Origin: Flaviflagellibacter rhizophilus
GTDB lineage: Bacteria; Pseudomonadota; Alphaproteobacteria; Rhizobiales; Methylopilaceae
Length of the DNA: 64,000 nucleotides
Direction: 5' to 3'
Assembly (NCBI RefSeq): GCF_033898525.1
Contig: NZ_JAXAFJ010000005.1
Coordinates: forward strand, 1-64,000
The notes beneath the pieces were generated by a model that made no database searches, had not been told where the DNA came from, and saw nothing but the letters and a program-made list of their open reading frames with translations. Positions 15,254-23,340 of the stretch are shown here, in pieces. Both the position numbers and the translations under genes were made by a program. Numbering within the stretch: the first letter of the stretch is position 1; every line of letters starts with the position of its first letter.

Positions 15254-15520
15254 TCAACGCACCGCGACGATGTTCGAAGCCGTGGTTCCTGTGCTCCACA
15301 CGCGCGCCACGGCGAACGGATAGAGCCCTGCCGCCAATCCAACAAAGGGAACCGGCTGCGCGTCGTCAACGAAGGTCACCCGCAGATCGCCGGCCGTCCC
15401 CACATACAGAGAGCGGGATACCCGGGAGAGATCGGCATTGTCCGACGGGGTCACCACCGCAGCAGATGTTGCCGGCCCGGCCGGGACTTCATTGCCGTAG
15501 TAGGGGTTTTCTGCAGGCAT
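15254..15520 (-). CDS. spike base protein, RCAP_Rcc01079 type
   Basis: The 88-residue protein reads MPAENPYYGNEVPAGPATSA, then a Ser/Asn/Asp-rich turn and a beta-rich body (SRSLYVGTAGDLRVTFVDD, LYPFAVARVW). This is the pattern of the small spike base protein of the Rhodobacter gene transfer agent and related alphaproteobacterial phages, which attaches head or tail spikes. It lies between two terminators with the 58-residue gene, forming its own transcript block. Confidence 0.75.
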   Translation of the reverse strand: MPAENPYYGNEVPAGPATSAAVVTPSDNADLSRVSRSLYVGTAGDLRVTFVDDAQPVPFVGLAAGLYPFAVARVWSTGTTASNIVAVR

Positions 15521-15532
15521 TGGTCACCTCAT

Positions 15533-15555
15533 GAAAAAGCCCGCACGAGGCGGGC
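15533..15555 (-). terminator. intrinsic terminator after the tail operon
   Basis: On the minus strand GCCCGC, a five-base loop and GCGGGC form a perfect six-pair stem followed by five T. It lies just after the stop of the gpD-like gene and just before the spike-base gene. Confidence 0.75.
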
Positions 15556-15583
15556 GGATGTCGAACACTATGGATACGGGCGG

Positions 15584-16615
15584 TTACTCAGCCTCTCGGC
15601 TGTCCTTGCCGGCATCGCCTTGGGGCTGCTTGATCTCGAGCGTGGTGGTCGCGCCAGACGACCGCGTGGCCTTGTGCGTCACGCTCACGATCCGATAGGT
15701 GCCATCCACGCCGGGACGAGCGCCTGAAAGCACCAGCGTGCCCTCGGCCTGCGCATCCACTGTCAGGTCCATCTCGATTGTGCCGTCGCCACCTTCCCGC
15801 TCGGAGTCGGACTTGTGGCCCTCGACGAAGCCGCCCGCCTGTTCCTCATCGGCAGCCGTGCCCCGAACCTCATCCGAGACGTCGACCTCGTCGTCGCCGG
15901 TCTCGATCTCAATCTCCTTCGTCTTGAAGCTGGCGCTCTTCCGGTCGAACCAGCGAGCGCGCGCTTTTGAGTAGCGTGGGCGACCCTTCGAGGGATCAAC
16001 GCTGCACGAGATCACGTTGCCGGGGATGCGGGCCTGTACGGTCGGCATCGCCGCACCTGCGCCGTTGCTGCCAGATCCGCGCTTCACGAACACGGCCTGA
16101 TCCCCACGGATCTTGAAGGTTGCACCGTGCTGGCGGGCCAGCTTCTCAGCAAAAGCCATGAACGACGCGCCGTCCGGTGTCCAATAATCGCGTTTGATAG
16201 CCCCTAACTCGGGATCGACCGAGACGCCGGACAGACCGGCGACCTTGGCGGCTTTGTTCAGAGCATCGTCCAGGGTGCCGTCGTCGAGGTGCCATTGCTG
16301 GCCTTCCTTGACCTTGCTCCGGGTGTCGAAGCCCTTCGCGTTCACCTGCAGCATGCGTCCGCCGCCGCGCGTCATCGTCCACGGCGTCGAGTCCACCACG
16401 CCCTGGAAGGCGAGCACGCCCTGCAGGAACACCGACACCCTGGCTCCCGTCTTCGGCAGGAGGCACTGCCCGCCCGCATCGTCGAACGTCAATTGCGCGG
16501 TGTCAGAGCTCGTGCCGTCCTTATCGGAAACGCTGATCTCCGTCAGATAAGGGCGCATGTTTGTGCTGACGTCCGATCCATTGATCGTGACGCGCCAGTC
16601 TACCGTCCAGGGCAT
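15584..16615 (-). CDS. phage late control/tail hub protein, gpD family
   Basis: The 343-residue protein has the gpD layout: N-terminal beta barrels (WRVTINGSDVSTNMRPYLTE, VDSTPWTMTRGGGRMLQVNA), the TPDGASFMAFAEKLARQHGA segment near residue 145, and a C-terminal beta domain (GARPGVDGTYRIVSVTHK). In P2 this forms the baseplate hub that carries the spike. It follows gpX and gpU as in P2-like phages. Confidence 0.92.
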   Translation of the reverse strand: MPWTVDWRVTINGSDVSTNMRPYLTEISVSDKDGTSSDTAQLTFDDAGGQCLLPKTGARVSVFLQGVLAFQGVVDSTPWTMTRGGGRMLQVNAKGFDTRSKVKEGQQWHLDDGTLDDALNKAAKVAGLSGVSVDPELGAIKRDYWTPDGASFMAFAEKLARQHGATFKIRGDQAVFVKRGSGSNGAGAAMPTVQARIPGNVISCSVDPSKGRPRYSKARARWFDRKSASFKTKEIEIETGDDEVDVSDEVRGTAADEEQAGGFVEGHKSDSEREGGDGTIEMDLTVDAQAEGTLVLSGARPGVDGTYRIVSVTHKATRSSGATTTLEIKQPQGDAGKDSREAE

Positions 16616-16617
16616 GC

Positions 16618-16848
16618 TCAGGCCGACCCGAAGAGCGAAACGGGCTGCACGACGGCTGCGCGAGTGGTCGGGCGATCAGGGATCAGGATCGTGCGACCCA
16701 TGGGAAGAACGGCTCCTTCGTCAGCCAAGCCAGGGTTAAGCAGCAGGGTTTCAGCGAGAAGCGTGCGGGCCAGCACGGGCCCGAGCTCGCGATGCAAGAT
16801 CTGGTCGAGCAGGATGTTGTCGCCGCGGACAGTGATTTTCTTGGGCAT
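16618..16848 (-). CDS. tail protein X (LysM-like)
   Basis: The 76-residue protein (MPKKITVRGDNILLDQILHR) has the short LysM-like fold of gpX, with the conserved LNPGLADEGAVLPMGRTILIP end. It links tape measure and hub proteins in the tail. Its start overlaps the gpU stop. Confidence 0.85.
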   Translation of the reverse strand: MPKKITVRGDNILLDQILHRELGPVLARTLLAETLLLNPGLADEGAVLPMGRTILIPDRPTTRAAVVQPVSLFGSA

Positions 16849-17285
16849 CAGGCCAGCGCTCCGAACAGGGAAAGAAGGGAGCCGATGATCGCGGGACTGG
16901 CACCCTCCGGGGACGTCCGGAACATGCTGATCGTGTAGCCGACGAGGAAGCCGACGCCGTCCCGGTTCAGGTCCGTGTGCCGTTCGCTGATGCTGGTGAT
17001 GACGAACCAGCCAAGCATCCTGCCGTCGCCCCGCATCACGGGAAGGCGCTGGCCGCCGCGGCGAAAGCCATGAAGGGCCTCCAACTCCGACAGGCCGCCC
17101 ACCTTGGACGGCAGCAACTGGCCCGTGATCTTAAGCTCGTCATCGCCTTCGCCCATGAACTCGCGGCCCGGCATCGACCCGATCAGCGGCTTCACCGCGA
17201 AGTCGGCCGATGCATCGCGGTCTGCGCCCTCTGCATTGAATGGGCGGGTGTCGATGGTGACGGCGCCGAGTTGATAGAGGGACAT
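16848..17285 (-). CDS. tail protein U
   Basis: The ATG giving MSLYQLGAVTIDTRPFNAEG is the family start; an upstream extension is out of the tape-measure gap. The 145 residues show the gpU pattern GSMPGREFMGEGDDELKITG and LHGFRRGGQRLPVMRGDGRMLGWFVI. gpU acts in tail completion in P2-like phages. It lies immediately after the tape measure gene. Confidence 0.88.
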   Translation of the reverse strand: MSLYQLGAVTIDTRPFNAEGADRDASADFAVKPLIGSMPGREFMGEGDDELKITGQLLPSKVGGLSELEALHGFRRGGQRLPVMRGDGRMLGWFVITSISERHTDLNRDGVGFLVGYTISMFRTSPEGASPAIIGSLLSLFGALA

Positions 17286-17287
17286 CG

Positions 17288-19252
17288 TCAGTACCCCGGA
17301 TAGGTCGTGTCGGCATGGAGGCCGTCGGCATCGATCCAAGCCCGGGCGGCAGATTGAGAGGCCTCTGCTGCCAAGCCGGGGATCCGCTGCAGGGCAGAGG
17401 CCAGAGCTTCGACCTCCCCGCGAGCGGCGCGGATGCTCGATGCGTCGATGTTCGGCCGCGCGGAGACACTGAATGCCTGCTCGATGCGGCTGCCGATTTC
17501 CTGCGCCTTAAGGGCAGCAGCTTCACCTTCGGCAGCGATAGGCGCCAAGACGTTCGGCCGAGGCGCAGGTAACGGCATCGTGGCGGCAGCGGACTTTTCC
17601 GCAGGCTTTGTGACGATGGGCTCAAGGGGGACCGGCGCCGGAACCATGCGTTCGATCTGTCGAGGAGCCTTCTCCAGAGCAACCTGCTCTCGGCGCTTCC
17701 AGAACCAGTCCCAAGTGTCCTTCACGCCGTTGCCGGAGCCTTTGTCCCGGGCTTCGTTCATCCGCCTTTCGAACTCGGCTTTCTTCTCAACGTCGGGGTT
17801 AGCCAGAAAGCCAGCGGGATCGCGGGCGAATTCACCCAGCTCTCGCGTCACCCGGATGATGCTGTTCAGATCCGCCGCGAGAGTGCTGACGGTGCGAGCA
17901 AGCCGCTCGAAGAAGCTGGACGCTGTCGACTGGCTCGTGTCCATGCCCAAGAACTTGCTCATGCCCTCATTGAGCTCAAGAACGGCGTCCTTGGCCTTCT
18001 GGACCTCGGCCCAGTCGATCTTTGCCTCCATCGAGTGCATGCCGTCCTGAACCTGTTTTACCAAGTCAACAGCGCCCTGAAGGCCCGCTTTAAACGCCGG
18101 CATACCCATAGTGCCGAGATCAATGGCAAGTTCGCTGATCTGGTTCTTCATCAGCTGCCACTGCGACCAGAAATCGTCCAGCTTCAGGGCGTACGCCTTG
18201 TCGAGCGAGCCGAACCACGCCGTCTCATTGGCAGCGAGCGCTTGGTTGCGCCGCAGTTCGCCGACTGCATCGGACAGGCGGAGGATCTTCGAGGCATGCT
18301 CCATCCCCACGAAGTTCTTCAGGAAGTCCATGCGGTCTTCGCTGTCGAGCTCCTGCACTCGATCAAGCAGCGTGAGCAGCGCACCGTTCGCGTCTTTCCC
18401 CACCGCCTTCGAGAACTTACCGACCGGCCCCATGAACCGCTCGAACGTCTTCCGGGCCTTACCAGTGAGGGTGCCGACCGTCAGCATCTTGGTCGACATG
18501 GCTTCCATAGCTGTAGAAGCCACGTCAGAAGACATGCCGATGTTGAGCAGCGTGGCGCCGGCTGCCAGCGTATTTTCCATCGAAAGACCGAGGGTCTTCA
18601 ACGAGGCGCCCGCGCGGTCCACGAAGTCGACGATGTTCTTCTCGTCGGATATGCCGGCATCTGCCAGCGAGTTCGTCAGGTCGAAGGTGCGGCGGATGGC
18701 TTCATCGGACAGGCCCAGGCTCGTCTTTAGCTTGGCCGCAAAGTTGCCGACCTCTTCCGCCGGCATTTCGAAGGCGTCGGATGCCTTCACCGACAAGGCG
18801 GCAAACTGCTTCAGGTCATCTATGGGGATGCCGGCCGCAGCGCCGCGTTCGTAGGCGCCAATGATCTCCTGGATAGGCACAGCCAAGTCGCCGCTGGTGG
18901 CCAGAGCCTTGATCTCTTCGCCGAGCCGCGCGGTCTCGTCCGCGGTGGTGCCGGCCTTCTTCTGGATCCCTGTCAGCGCGCTTTCGAAGTTGGCCGCCTG
19001 AGTGATGACGGACTGTCCGCCCATCGCTCCGGCCACAGGTGCGAGATACGACGCGGTCGTGGCGAGCATCATTGCGTTGGCTTTCGCCATACCCGCTGCC
19101 GACTGAGCCGTCAGCTTCGCCTGCCGACGCATCAGTCCCATCGCCCCGCGCTGCTTGCGCTCCAGATCATCGATGGCCCGGCCGACCCCACGGGCGGGCC
19201 CGGAGACCTTGTCGGTCAGGCTCAGGACTAGTTCGGAGGAGAGCCGCGCCAT
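17288..19252 (-). CDS. tail tape measure protein
   Basis: The ATG giving MARLSSELVLSLTDKVSGPA is chosen over one nine codons upstream. The 654-residue protein has an N-terminal coiled coil, a hydrophobic Ala/Gly section (MLATTASYLAPVAGAMGG) and the phage_min_tail core (FESALTGIQKKAGTTADETA, SMENTLAAGATLLNIGMSSD). It is shorter than P2 gpT, which would predict a shorter tail. It sets tail length and is injected or expelled with DNA. Confidence 0.92.
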   Translation of the reverse strand: MARLSSELVLSLTDKVSGPARGVGRAIDDLERKQRGAMGLMRRQAKLTAQSAAGMAKANAMMLATTASYLAPVAGAMGGQSVITQAANFESALTGIQKKAGTTADETARLGEEIKALATSGDLAVPIQEIIGAYERGAAAGIPIDDLKQFAALSVKASDAFEMPAEEVGNFAAKLKTSLGLSDEAIRRTFDLTNSLADAGISDEKNIVDFVDRAGASLKTLGLSMENTLAAGATLLNIGMSSDVASTAMEAMSTKMLTVGTLTGKARKTFERFMGPVGKFSKAVGKDANGALLTLLDRVQELDSEDRMDFLKNFVGMEHASKILRLSDAVGELRRNQALAANETAWFGSLDKAYALKLDDFWSQWQLMKNQISELAIDLGTMGMPAFKAGLQGAVDLVKQVQDGMHSMEAKIDWAEVQKAKDAVLELNEGMSKFLGMDTSQSTASSFFERLARTVSTLAADLNSIIRVTRELGEFARDPAGFLANPDVEKKAEFERRMNEARDKGSGNGVKDTWDWFWKRREQVALEKAPRQIERMVPAPVPLEPIVTKPAEKSAAATMPLPAPRPNVLAPIAAEGEAAALKAQEIGSRIEQAFSVSARPNIDASSIRAARGEVEALASALQRIPGLAAEASQSAARAWIDADGLHADTTYPGY

Positions 19253-19253
19253 A

Positions 19254-19571
19254 TCAAGCAGTCCGCAGCGCAGGCGCAATGTGGCGTGCGCAGACTGTTA
19301 CCAATTCAGCGTCTACCCAGCGTAGGAATCGCAACGCGTCCGTGGAGACGCCAGCCATGCGGGCATGAAGCTCCAACTCGCTGATGTCGCCCCGAAGCGC
19401 GTCCTCGACGTCGCTGAACGCCGGGTGACGAAGCTCGATCACGGCCACGCGCACGCCAGCCACCTCGAACGGCGCACTGAGCGGGATTTGAACAAGGGGC
19501 GGAGTGGGGTCATAGGTTGCCTCGATCCGAGGCCAGACCACGACTTCGGCGGCGGGCGCATTCTGGTGCAC
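19254..19571 (-). CDS. tail assembly chaperone, gpE-like
   Basis: The conserved part is IPLSAPFEVAGVRVAVIELRHPAFSDVEDALRG followed by ELELHARMAGVS, matching the gpE/gp41 family. The start is uncertain: GTG at 19571 (VHQNAPAAEV, 105 residues) is used because the longer frame up to 19772 would run into the oppositely oriented gene at 19762. A GTG at 19697 is another choice. The P2 family uses a frameshift to make a longer product, which I could not locate. Confidence 0.7.
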   Translation of the reverse strand: MHQNAPAAEVVVWPRIEATYDPTPPLVQIPLSAPFEVAGVRVAVIELRHPAFSDVEDALRGDISELELHARMAGVSTDALRFLRWVDAELVTVCARHIAPALRTA

Positions 19572-19761
19572 TGGACCTGCTGCCGTGGTGTCGGTCTCGG
19601 ACCCGGATTTGCGCAGGCGGGCGAAATCTGCCTGCCGCGCTTCGACGTCAATCGACCATCCGCTTTCGGCACCAGGCGCCTCTTGGCCATCGCGAACGCT
19701 GGCTGCTATGTGGGTTGATGCTTCGGTCAATGAGTAAATCCTTGAGAGCGAGAAGGCCGCG

Positions 19762-20094
19762 ATGCTGCACAAACTTGCCTATGCCGCTTTGCTCCTGACC
19801 GGGTTGGGGACCGGCGCAAAGGCAGAATTCTTTTCTGGCAACGACCTCATGGCCGGCTGTCAGGTCCGCTCTGCGGCGGTTTCGAGTTATGTGCTAGGCG
19901 TCGTGGACGCTGCCGAACTTCATGCCGTTGCGGGAGGGTCGAGCATCAAGATTTGCGCCCCGCCCGGCGCCACCGGCGAGCAGCTGCGAGATGTCTTCTG
20001 CAAGGCGCTTCTGGCCAAGCCGGAAGATCGTCACCGCCCAGCTGCAGCATTAGCGTCGTTGGCGCTGGACGAGGCCTTCCCCTGTAAGGACTAG
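19762..20094 (+). CDS. Rap1a/Tai-like exported protein (probable moron)
   Basis: The 110-residue protein has a signal peptide (MLHKLAYAALLLTGLGTGAKA) and the family pattern: FFSGNDLMAGCQ, SYVLGVVDAAE, ICAPPGATGEQLRDVFCKAL, then AASLALDEAFPC-type ending. Rap1a and Tai proteins are periplasmic immunity or accessory proteins. GAGAAGG lies before the ATG. It is the only plus-strand gene inside the tail operon, between tail tube and chaperone genes, which marks it as an added gene expressed from its own promoter, perhaps in the lysogen. Confidence 0.75.
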   Translation: MLHKLAYAALLLTGLGTGAKAEFFSGNDLMAGCQVRSAAVSSYVLGVVDAAELHAVAGGSSIKICAPPGATGEQLRDVFCKALLAKPEDRHRPAAALASLALDEAFPCKD

Positions 20095-20108
20095 CACCGC
20101 CCCTTTGC

Positions 20109-20627
20109 TCAGGCGCCGAGCGCCGTCCGCACACTTCGGAACAGGTCGACGCCGTCACGCCGAACGATCCGCTCCCAGAAGTCGAAGTAGATCAGCTCCT
20201 GGCCGTCGAGCGTGAACTCAAAGTGCGTCACCTCATTGAACGCATAGTTCGATGCCTGCATCTCAGCAGGATCGCTTTCGTCGGGCTCCCACGATGTCAC
20301 TGCGCCTTCGATGATGCCGCGGGCGGGAATGTCCCGGTTCGTCTTCTTGTCCCGGTAGGCCGCCGCGAACGTCCAGCGGTCGACGACGCCCATGCCCCGG
20401 ATGACATCAGGATCGATGCCCTTTGCCGAGAAGGTGGGTTCCAGCGCCTCGATCCGGGGCTGGGTGAAGTTCACCGTGCCGACGCCACCGCCAGGCGAGT
20501 GCTCCGACGTGATGAAGTTCACCGGCGGGATCGTCAGCGTGTTGATGGTGGTCGCGTGCGACGTGCCGGTCTCGGTTGCCCGGCGAACGTCTACGGCAGT
20601 GAGCATGAGAAGCGGCTGCTGAGCCAT
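20109..20627 (-). CDS. major tail tube protein, gpFII
   Basis: The 172-residue protein starts MAQQPLLMLTAVDVRRATET and follows the sheath gene. It shows the tube family pattern of paired strands: PPVNFITSEHSPGGGVGTVNF, then YRDKKTNRDIPARGIIEG and a C-terminal half ending FDFWERIVRRDGVDLF, which is highly characteristic of gpFII. It polymerises into the inner tail tube. Confidence 0.92.
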   Translation of the reverse strand: MAQQPLLMLTAVDVRRATETGTSHATTINTLTIPPVNFITSEHSPGGGVGTVNFTQPRIEALEPTFSAKGIDPDVIRGMGVVDRWTFAAAYRDKKTNRDIPARGIIEGAVTSWEPDESDPAEMQASNYAFNEVTHFEFTLDGQELIYFDFWERIVRRDGVDLFRSVRTALGA

Positions 20628-20638
20628 GGTCGGACCTC

Positions 20639-21883
20639 TTAGGCGGTGGTGTTGAGACGGGCGACGATCTCGGCGACGAGACCTTCGACGGCGGGGCGAT
20701 AGCGGCGGATATCCGTGTCGGCGCGCTTGAAGACCGGCGCCGGCTCGATGCCGAGGTCGAGCTTGATGCGACCGAGGCGGATCTGCTCGGGGCTGTTCTG
20801 GTCGGGGATGAAGACGTCCTTGTTGTAACCAAGGATGTCGTCGTCGGCGGCGTGGTCCCGCAGCATGAACAGGATCGAGTTGATGTAGGCCTCGACCAGG
20901 TCGGGCGAGACCTTGCGGCCGAGGAACTGGCGCGTGATCTGCATAAGCTTCACGGTGATGTAGTCGGCGCCGCGGACCTGATGGATCTGCTTCCAGAGCT
21001 CACCGGTGTCCGTGTCGTCGGTGCCGATGAAGACGAAACCGCCATCGGCGACAGCCCCGTCCACGTTCACCTCGCCCGGCACCACAATGGACACCTCACC
21101 GTCCAGCAGCATCTGGCCGTCGGTCGAGCCATCGAGGAGCGAGAAGCCGATCTTCCGCGACAAGCCGGCCAAGCCATAGATCGCCCGGTTGGCGATGGGA
21201 TCGAAAGGCTTGCCCTCGTTCTCGTTGTCGACACGGGCGAACAGGCCGAGGATGCGCGGACCCATCGGGCGCGTCACGACCGTTTCGCCCTCATAAACCC
21301 GCCCCGCCACGCCGACCGGCATGAGGCGCTGGGAATTCATCGTCTCGCGGGCATCAATGGCCTTTGCGGTGGCCGTGTCGTCGACGTCCACGACCGAGAT
21401 TGCCAGAAGATTGCCGCACGCCTGATCCAGCGCGGCCACCACGGGATTGACCAGGAACTCGCCTGCATTTTCCGGGTCTGCCGGCCGGAACGACGTGCGG
21501 CCGGCCCAGACGAGACGCGGGGTTGCGTTTACCGCCGACGGGATCGAGGACACATTGCCCAGCGCTGCGGCGATGTTTGCAGCCGTTGCCGCCACCGTGC
21601 CGCCCTCGGCGACGCGGACGACGGTGACGTCAGCGCCACGGTTCTCGCCGGTCAGCTGCGCGTTGATGCCGCGCACTGCGTCCGCAAGGTTGCCCGTGCC
21701 GAGCCCGGCGACGGCGTCCTTGTCACTGGACGAGAAGCGGACCGGCGTCCCGATGGGGAACTCCGCATCCGATGCACCGGTGGAGCTCTCCACCAGCAGC
21801 ATCTTGGAGAAGTCTGCGCCGAGGACGGGAACCGGCTCGTCTGCAGGTCGGGAAAACTGCATCCCGAAAATGGGTGCGCTCAT
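20639..21883 (-). CDS. contractile tail sheath protein, gpFI
   Basis: The ATG giving MSAPIFGMQFSRPADEPVPV is chosen because the upstream 21 codons lie between it and the terminator. The 414 residues contain the sheath features: an N-terminal DFSKMLLVESSTGA strand, a central APLLIWAG-like domain (ATPRLVWAGRTSF), and the C-terminal RRYRPAVEGLVAEIVARL. Presence of this gene shows that the phage has a contractile tail. Confidence 0.93.
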   Translation of the reverse strand: MSAPIFGMQFSRPADEPVPVLGADFSKMLLVESSTGASDAEFPIGTPVRFSSSDKDAVAGLGTGNLADAVRGINAQLTGENRGADVTVVRVAEGGTVAATAANIAAALGNVSSIPSAVNATPRLVWAGRTSFRPADPENAGEFLVNPVVAALDQACGNLLAISVVDVDDTATAKAIDARETMNSQRLMPVGVAGRVYEGETVVTRPMGPRILGLFARVDNENEGKPFDPIANRAIYGLAGLSRKIGFSLLDGSTDGQMLLDGEVSIVVPGEVNVDGAVADGGFVFIGTDDTDTGELWKQIHQVRGADYITVKLMQITRQFLGRKVSPDLVEAYINSILFMLRDHAADDDILGYNKDVFIPDQNSPEQIRLGRIKLDLGIEPAPVFKRADTDIRRYRPAVEGLVAEIVARLNTTA

Positions 21884-21933
21884 GATTGTCTCCTGTGGGA
21901 AAGAAACCGGCGCTCGCGGCTCCCGGTCGGGCA

Positions 21934-21960
21934 AAGAAAAAGGCACCCGTGAAGGTGCCT
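21934..21960 (-). terminator. strong intrinsic terminator upstream of the sheath gene
   Basis: On the minus strand AGGCACC, a six-base loop and GGTGCCT form a perfect seven-pair stem followed by TTTTTCTTT. It separates the fibre block from the sheath and tube genes, so the latter must have their own promoter or depend on antitermination. Confidence 0.85.
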
Positions 21961-21989
21961 GCGATCAGATCCAGTTGTTGCTCGGCGGT

Positions 21990-22076
21990 TCAGTCGAGCC
22001 CCCATTTGTTCCGGCGGATGGAGCCGTCATCGAGGACGGCGGGCGCGATGCAGAGCGGCCGGGTAAAGCTGCTCAT
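21990..22076 (-). CDS. 28-residue ATGA-coupled microprotein
   Basis: The ATG overlaps the stop codon of the preceding 217-residue gene by four bases. It reads MSSFTRPLCIAPAVLDDGSI and ends NKWGLD. The overlap is the standard arrangement throughout this operon, which argues that this short frame is translated. No family is known. Confidence 0.45.
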   Translation of the reverse strand: MSSFTRPLCIAPAVLDDGSIRRNKWGLD

Positions 22077-22726
22077 GCCGGCTTCTTCACCTCAAAGGCG
22101 AGGCCGACGAGGAGGTTCCTGGCCCCGATGTCAGGCATGTCAACGGTGACGGCCGGCGAACCCTTCTGGAAGATCTTATAACCCGCCTGCAGGTTGAGAT
22201 CCCCGGCGCGCATATCGATCCTGTCGAACTCGGACATCGTGAGCCGCTGCGTGGTCGGGGAGCCGGTCGATGCGTGAGAGCTCATGTAGCCGAGGACGAT
22301 AACCGGATGGTTGACGGCATATGCGGACACGGTCTGCGCCGCAGGATCGTTCGCCGAATAGGTTCCCACTTGGCTGCCTGAGATGGGCGCGCCAACCACG
22401 CCCTGTCGGATAGCTCTGAAGATGAACGTTAGGTAGTCGCTGCCGACACTTCCGCTCATCGCGTTGTAGGCGCCGCTCTCGGTGCCGTCGCACGTCTTGC
22501 GAGAGCACAACACCACCGCGCCGTTGTAGGTCATGCCGCCGGCAGCGGTCATTCCTGCCGGGTAGGCGTAGGATGGCGTGGCGAGATTGCTGTTCGCGGC
22601 GGCGTTGATGATGACGGCGAGGTCGCCCGCCTTGATGCCCGGCGGCCAGTAGTTCTCGGTCCATGGCGTGGCAAGCACTTGCTTCACGCGGAGCGGGCCG
22701 CCGATGAGACCGACACCGCCGATCAT
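22073..22726 (-). CDS. phage tail-fibre region protein
   Basis: The 217-residue protein is beta-rich and Gly/Ala/Ser/Thr-rich (AVIINAAANSNLATPSYAYP, GMTAAGGMTYNGAVVLCSR), as in receptor-binding or fibre-tip proteins. Its start overlaps the preceding stop (ATGA). It may be a fibre tip or a virion-decorating protein. No family is assigned. Confidence 0.55.
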   Translation of the reverse strand: MIGGVGLIGGPLRVKQVLATPWTENYWPPGIKAGDLAVIINAAANSNLATPSYAYPAGMTAAGGMTYNGAVVLCSRKTCDGTESGAYNAMSGSVGSDYLTFIFRAIRQGVVGAPISGSQVGTYSANDPAAQTVSAYAVNHPVIVLGYMSSHASTGSPTTQRLTMSEFDRIDMRAGDLNLQAGYKIFQKGSPAVTVDMPDIGARNLLVGLAFEVKKPA

Positions 22727-23340
22727 GGCGCCGGCCAGGTGATGCCGTCTGCGACAGCGATGGCCTCTTCTATGCTCCCCGCCGCATTGACCGCCTTCTT
22801 AGCGCCCAGGCGCTTGCCCTCGATGGAGCCGCCTATCAACTCCCACATTGCGTTCTGGTTGAGGACGACGTCCACGACACCTTCCATGGTAGGCGCCGTG
22901 ATGCCGACCTCGAAGCTCAGGAGGACGAAGTCTGCATCCTGCGGGTCAGCCGTCTCGCTCCAGCGGCGCGCTTCTGCGAGCTTCGCCTGATAGGTCATCT
23001 CTTGGCCCGCGCTCACGGTGATGAAGCCCGAGCGCGCCGTGCCGGCGGCGGCATCGATCTCAGCAGCCAGTCGGGCCTTCACCTCGGAAAGCGCCGGGCT
23101 CTGCCACTCGGCCGTGCCGATGACCACACCATCTTCGATGCTGATCAGGGTGCCGATTTTGTCGGCGAAGCGATGGGGCCGCGCGATCTGCTCCTGATAG
23201 GGCAGGATCGCATGACCCTCTTCTGCCCAATCTTCCGGTGCGCACATCACGTAGACGCCCTCGACCATGAAGGGCGGAAACTCCGGCCCTGCGCTGGTCT
23301 GCAAAAGGGTCAGGGGATCGAGCTTGACGAGCGCGCGCAT
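22723..23340 (-). CDS. phage tail-fibre assembly-like protein (DUF4376-like end)
   Basis: The ATG at 23340 is used; the codon before it in the same frame is TTG. The C-terminal half (KLAEARRWSETADPQDADF, VVLNQNAMWELIGGSIEGKRL, AAGSIEEAIAVADGITWP) matches the helical DUF4376-type domain found C-terminal in tail-fibre assembly proteins. Position beside the fibre gene agrees with a fibre chaperone role. Confidence 0.65.
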   Translation of the reverse strand: MRALVKLDPLTLLQTSAGPEFPPFMVEGVYVMCAPEDWAEEGHAILPYQEQIARPHRFADKIGTLISIEDGVVIGTAEWQSPALSEVKARLAAEIDAAAGTARSGFITVSAGQEMTYQAKLAEARRWSETADPQDADFVLLSFEVGITAPTMEGVVDVVLNQNAMWELIGGSIEGKRLGAKKAVNAAGSIEEAIAVADGITWPAP

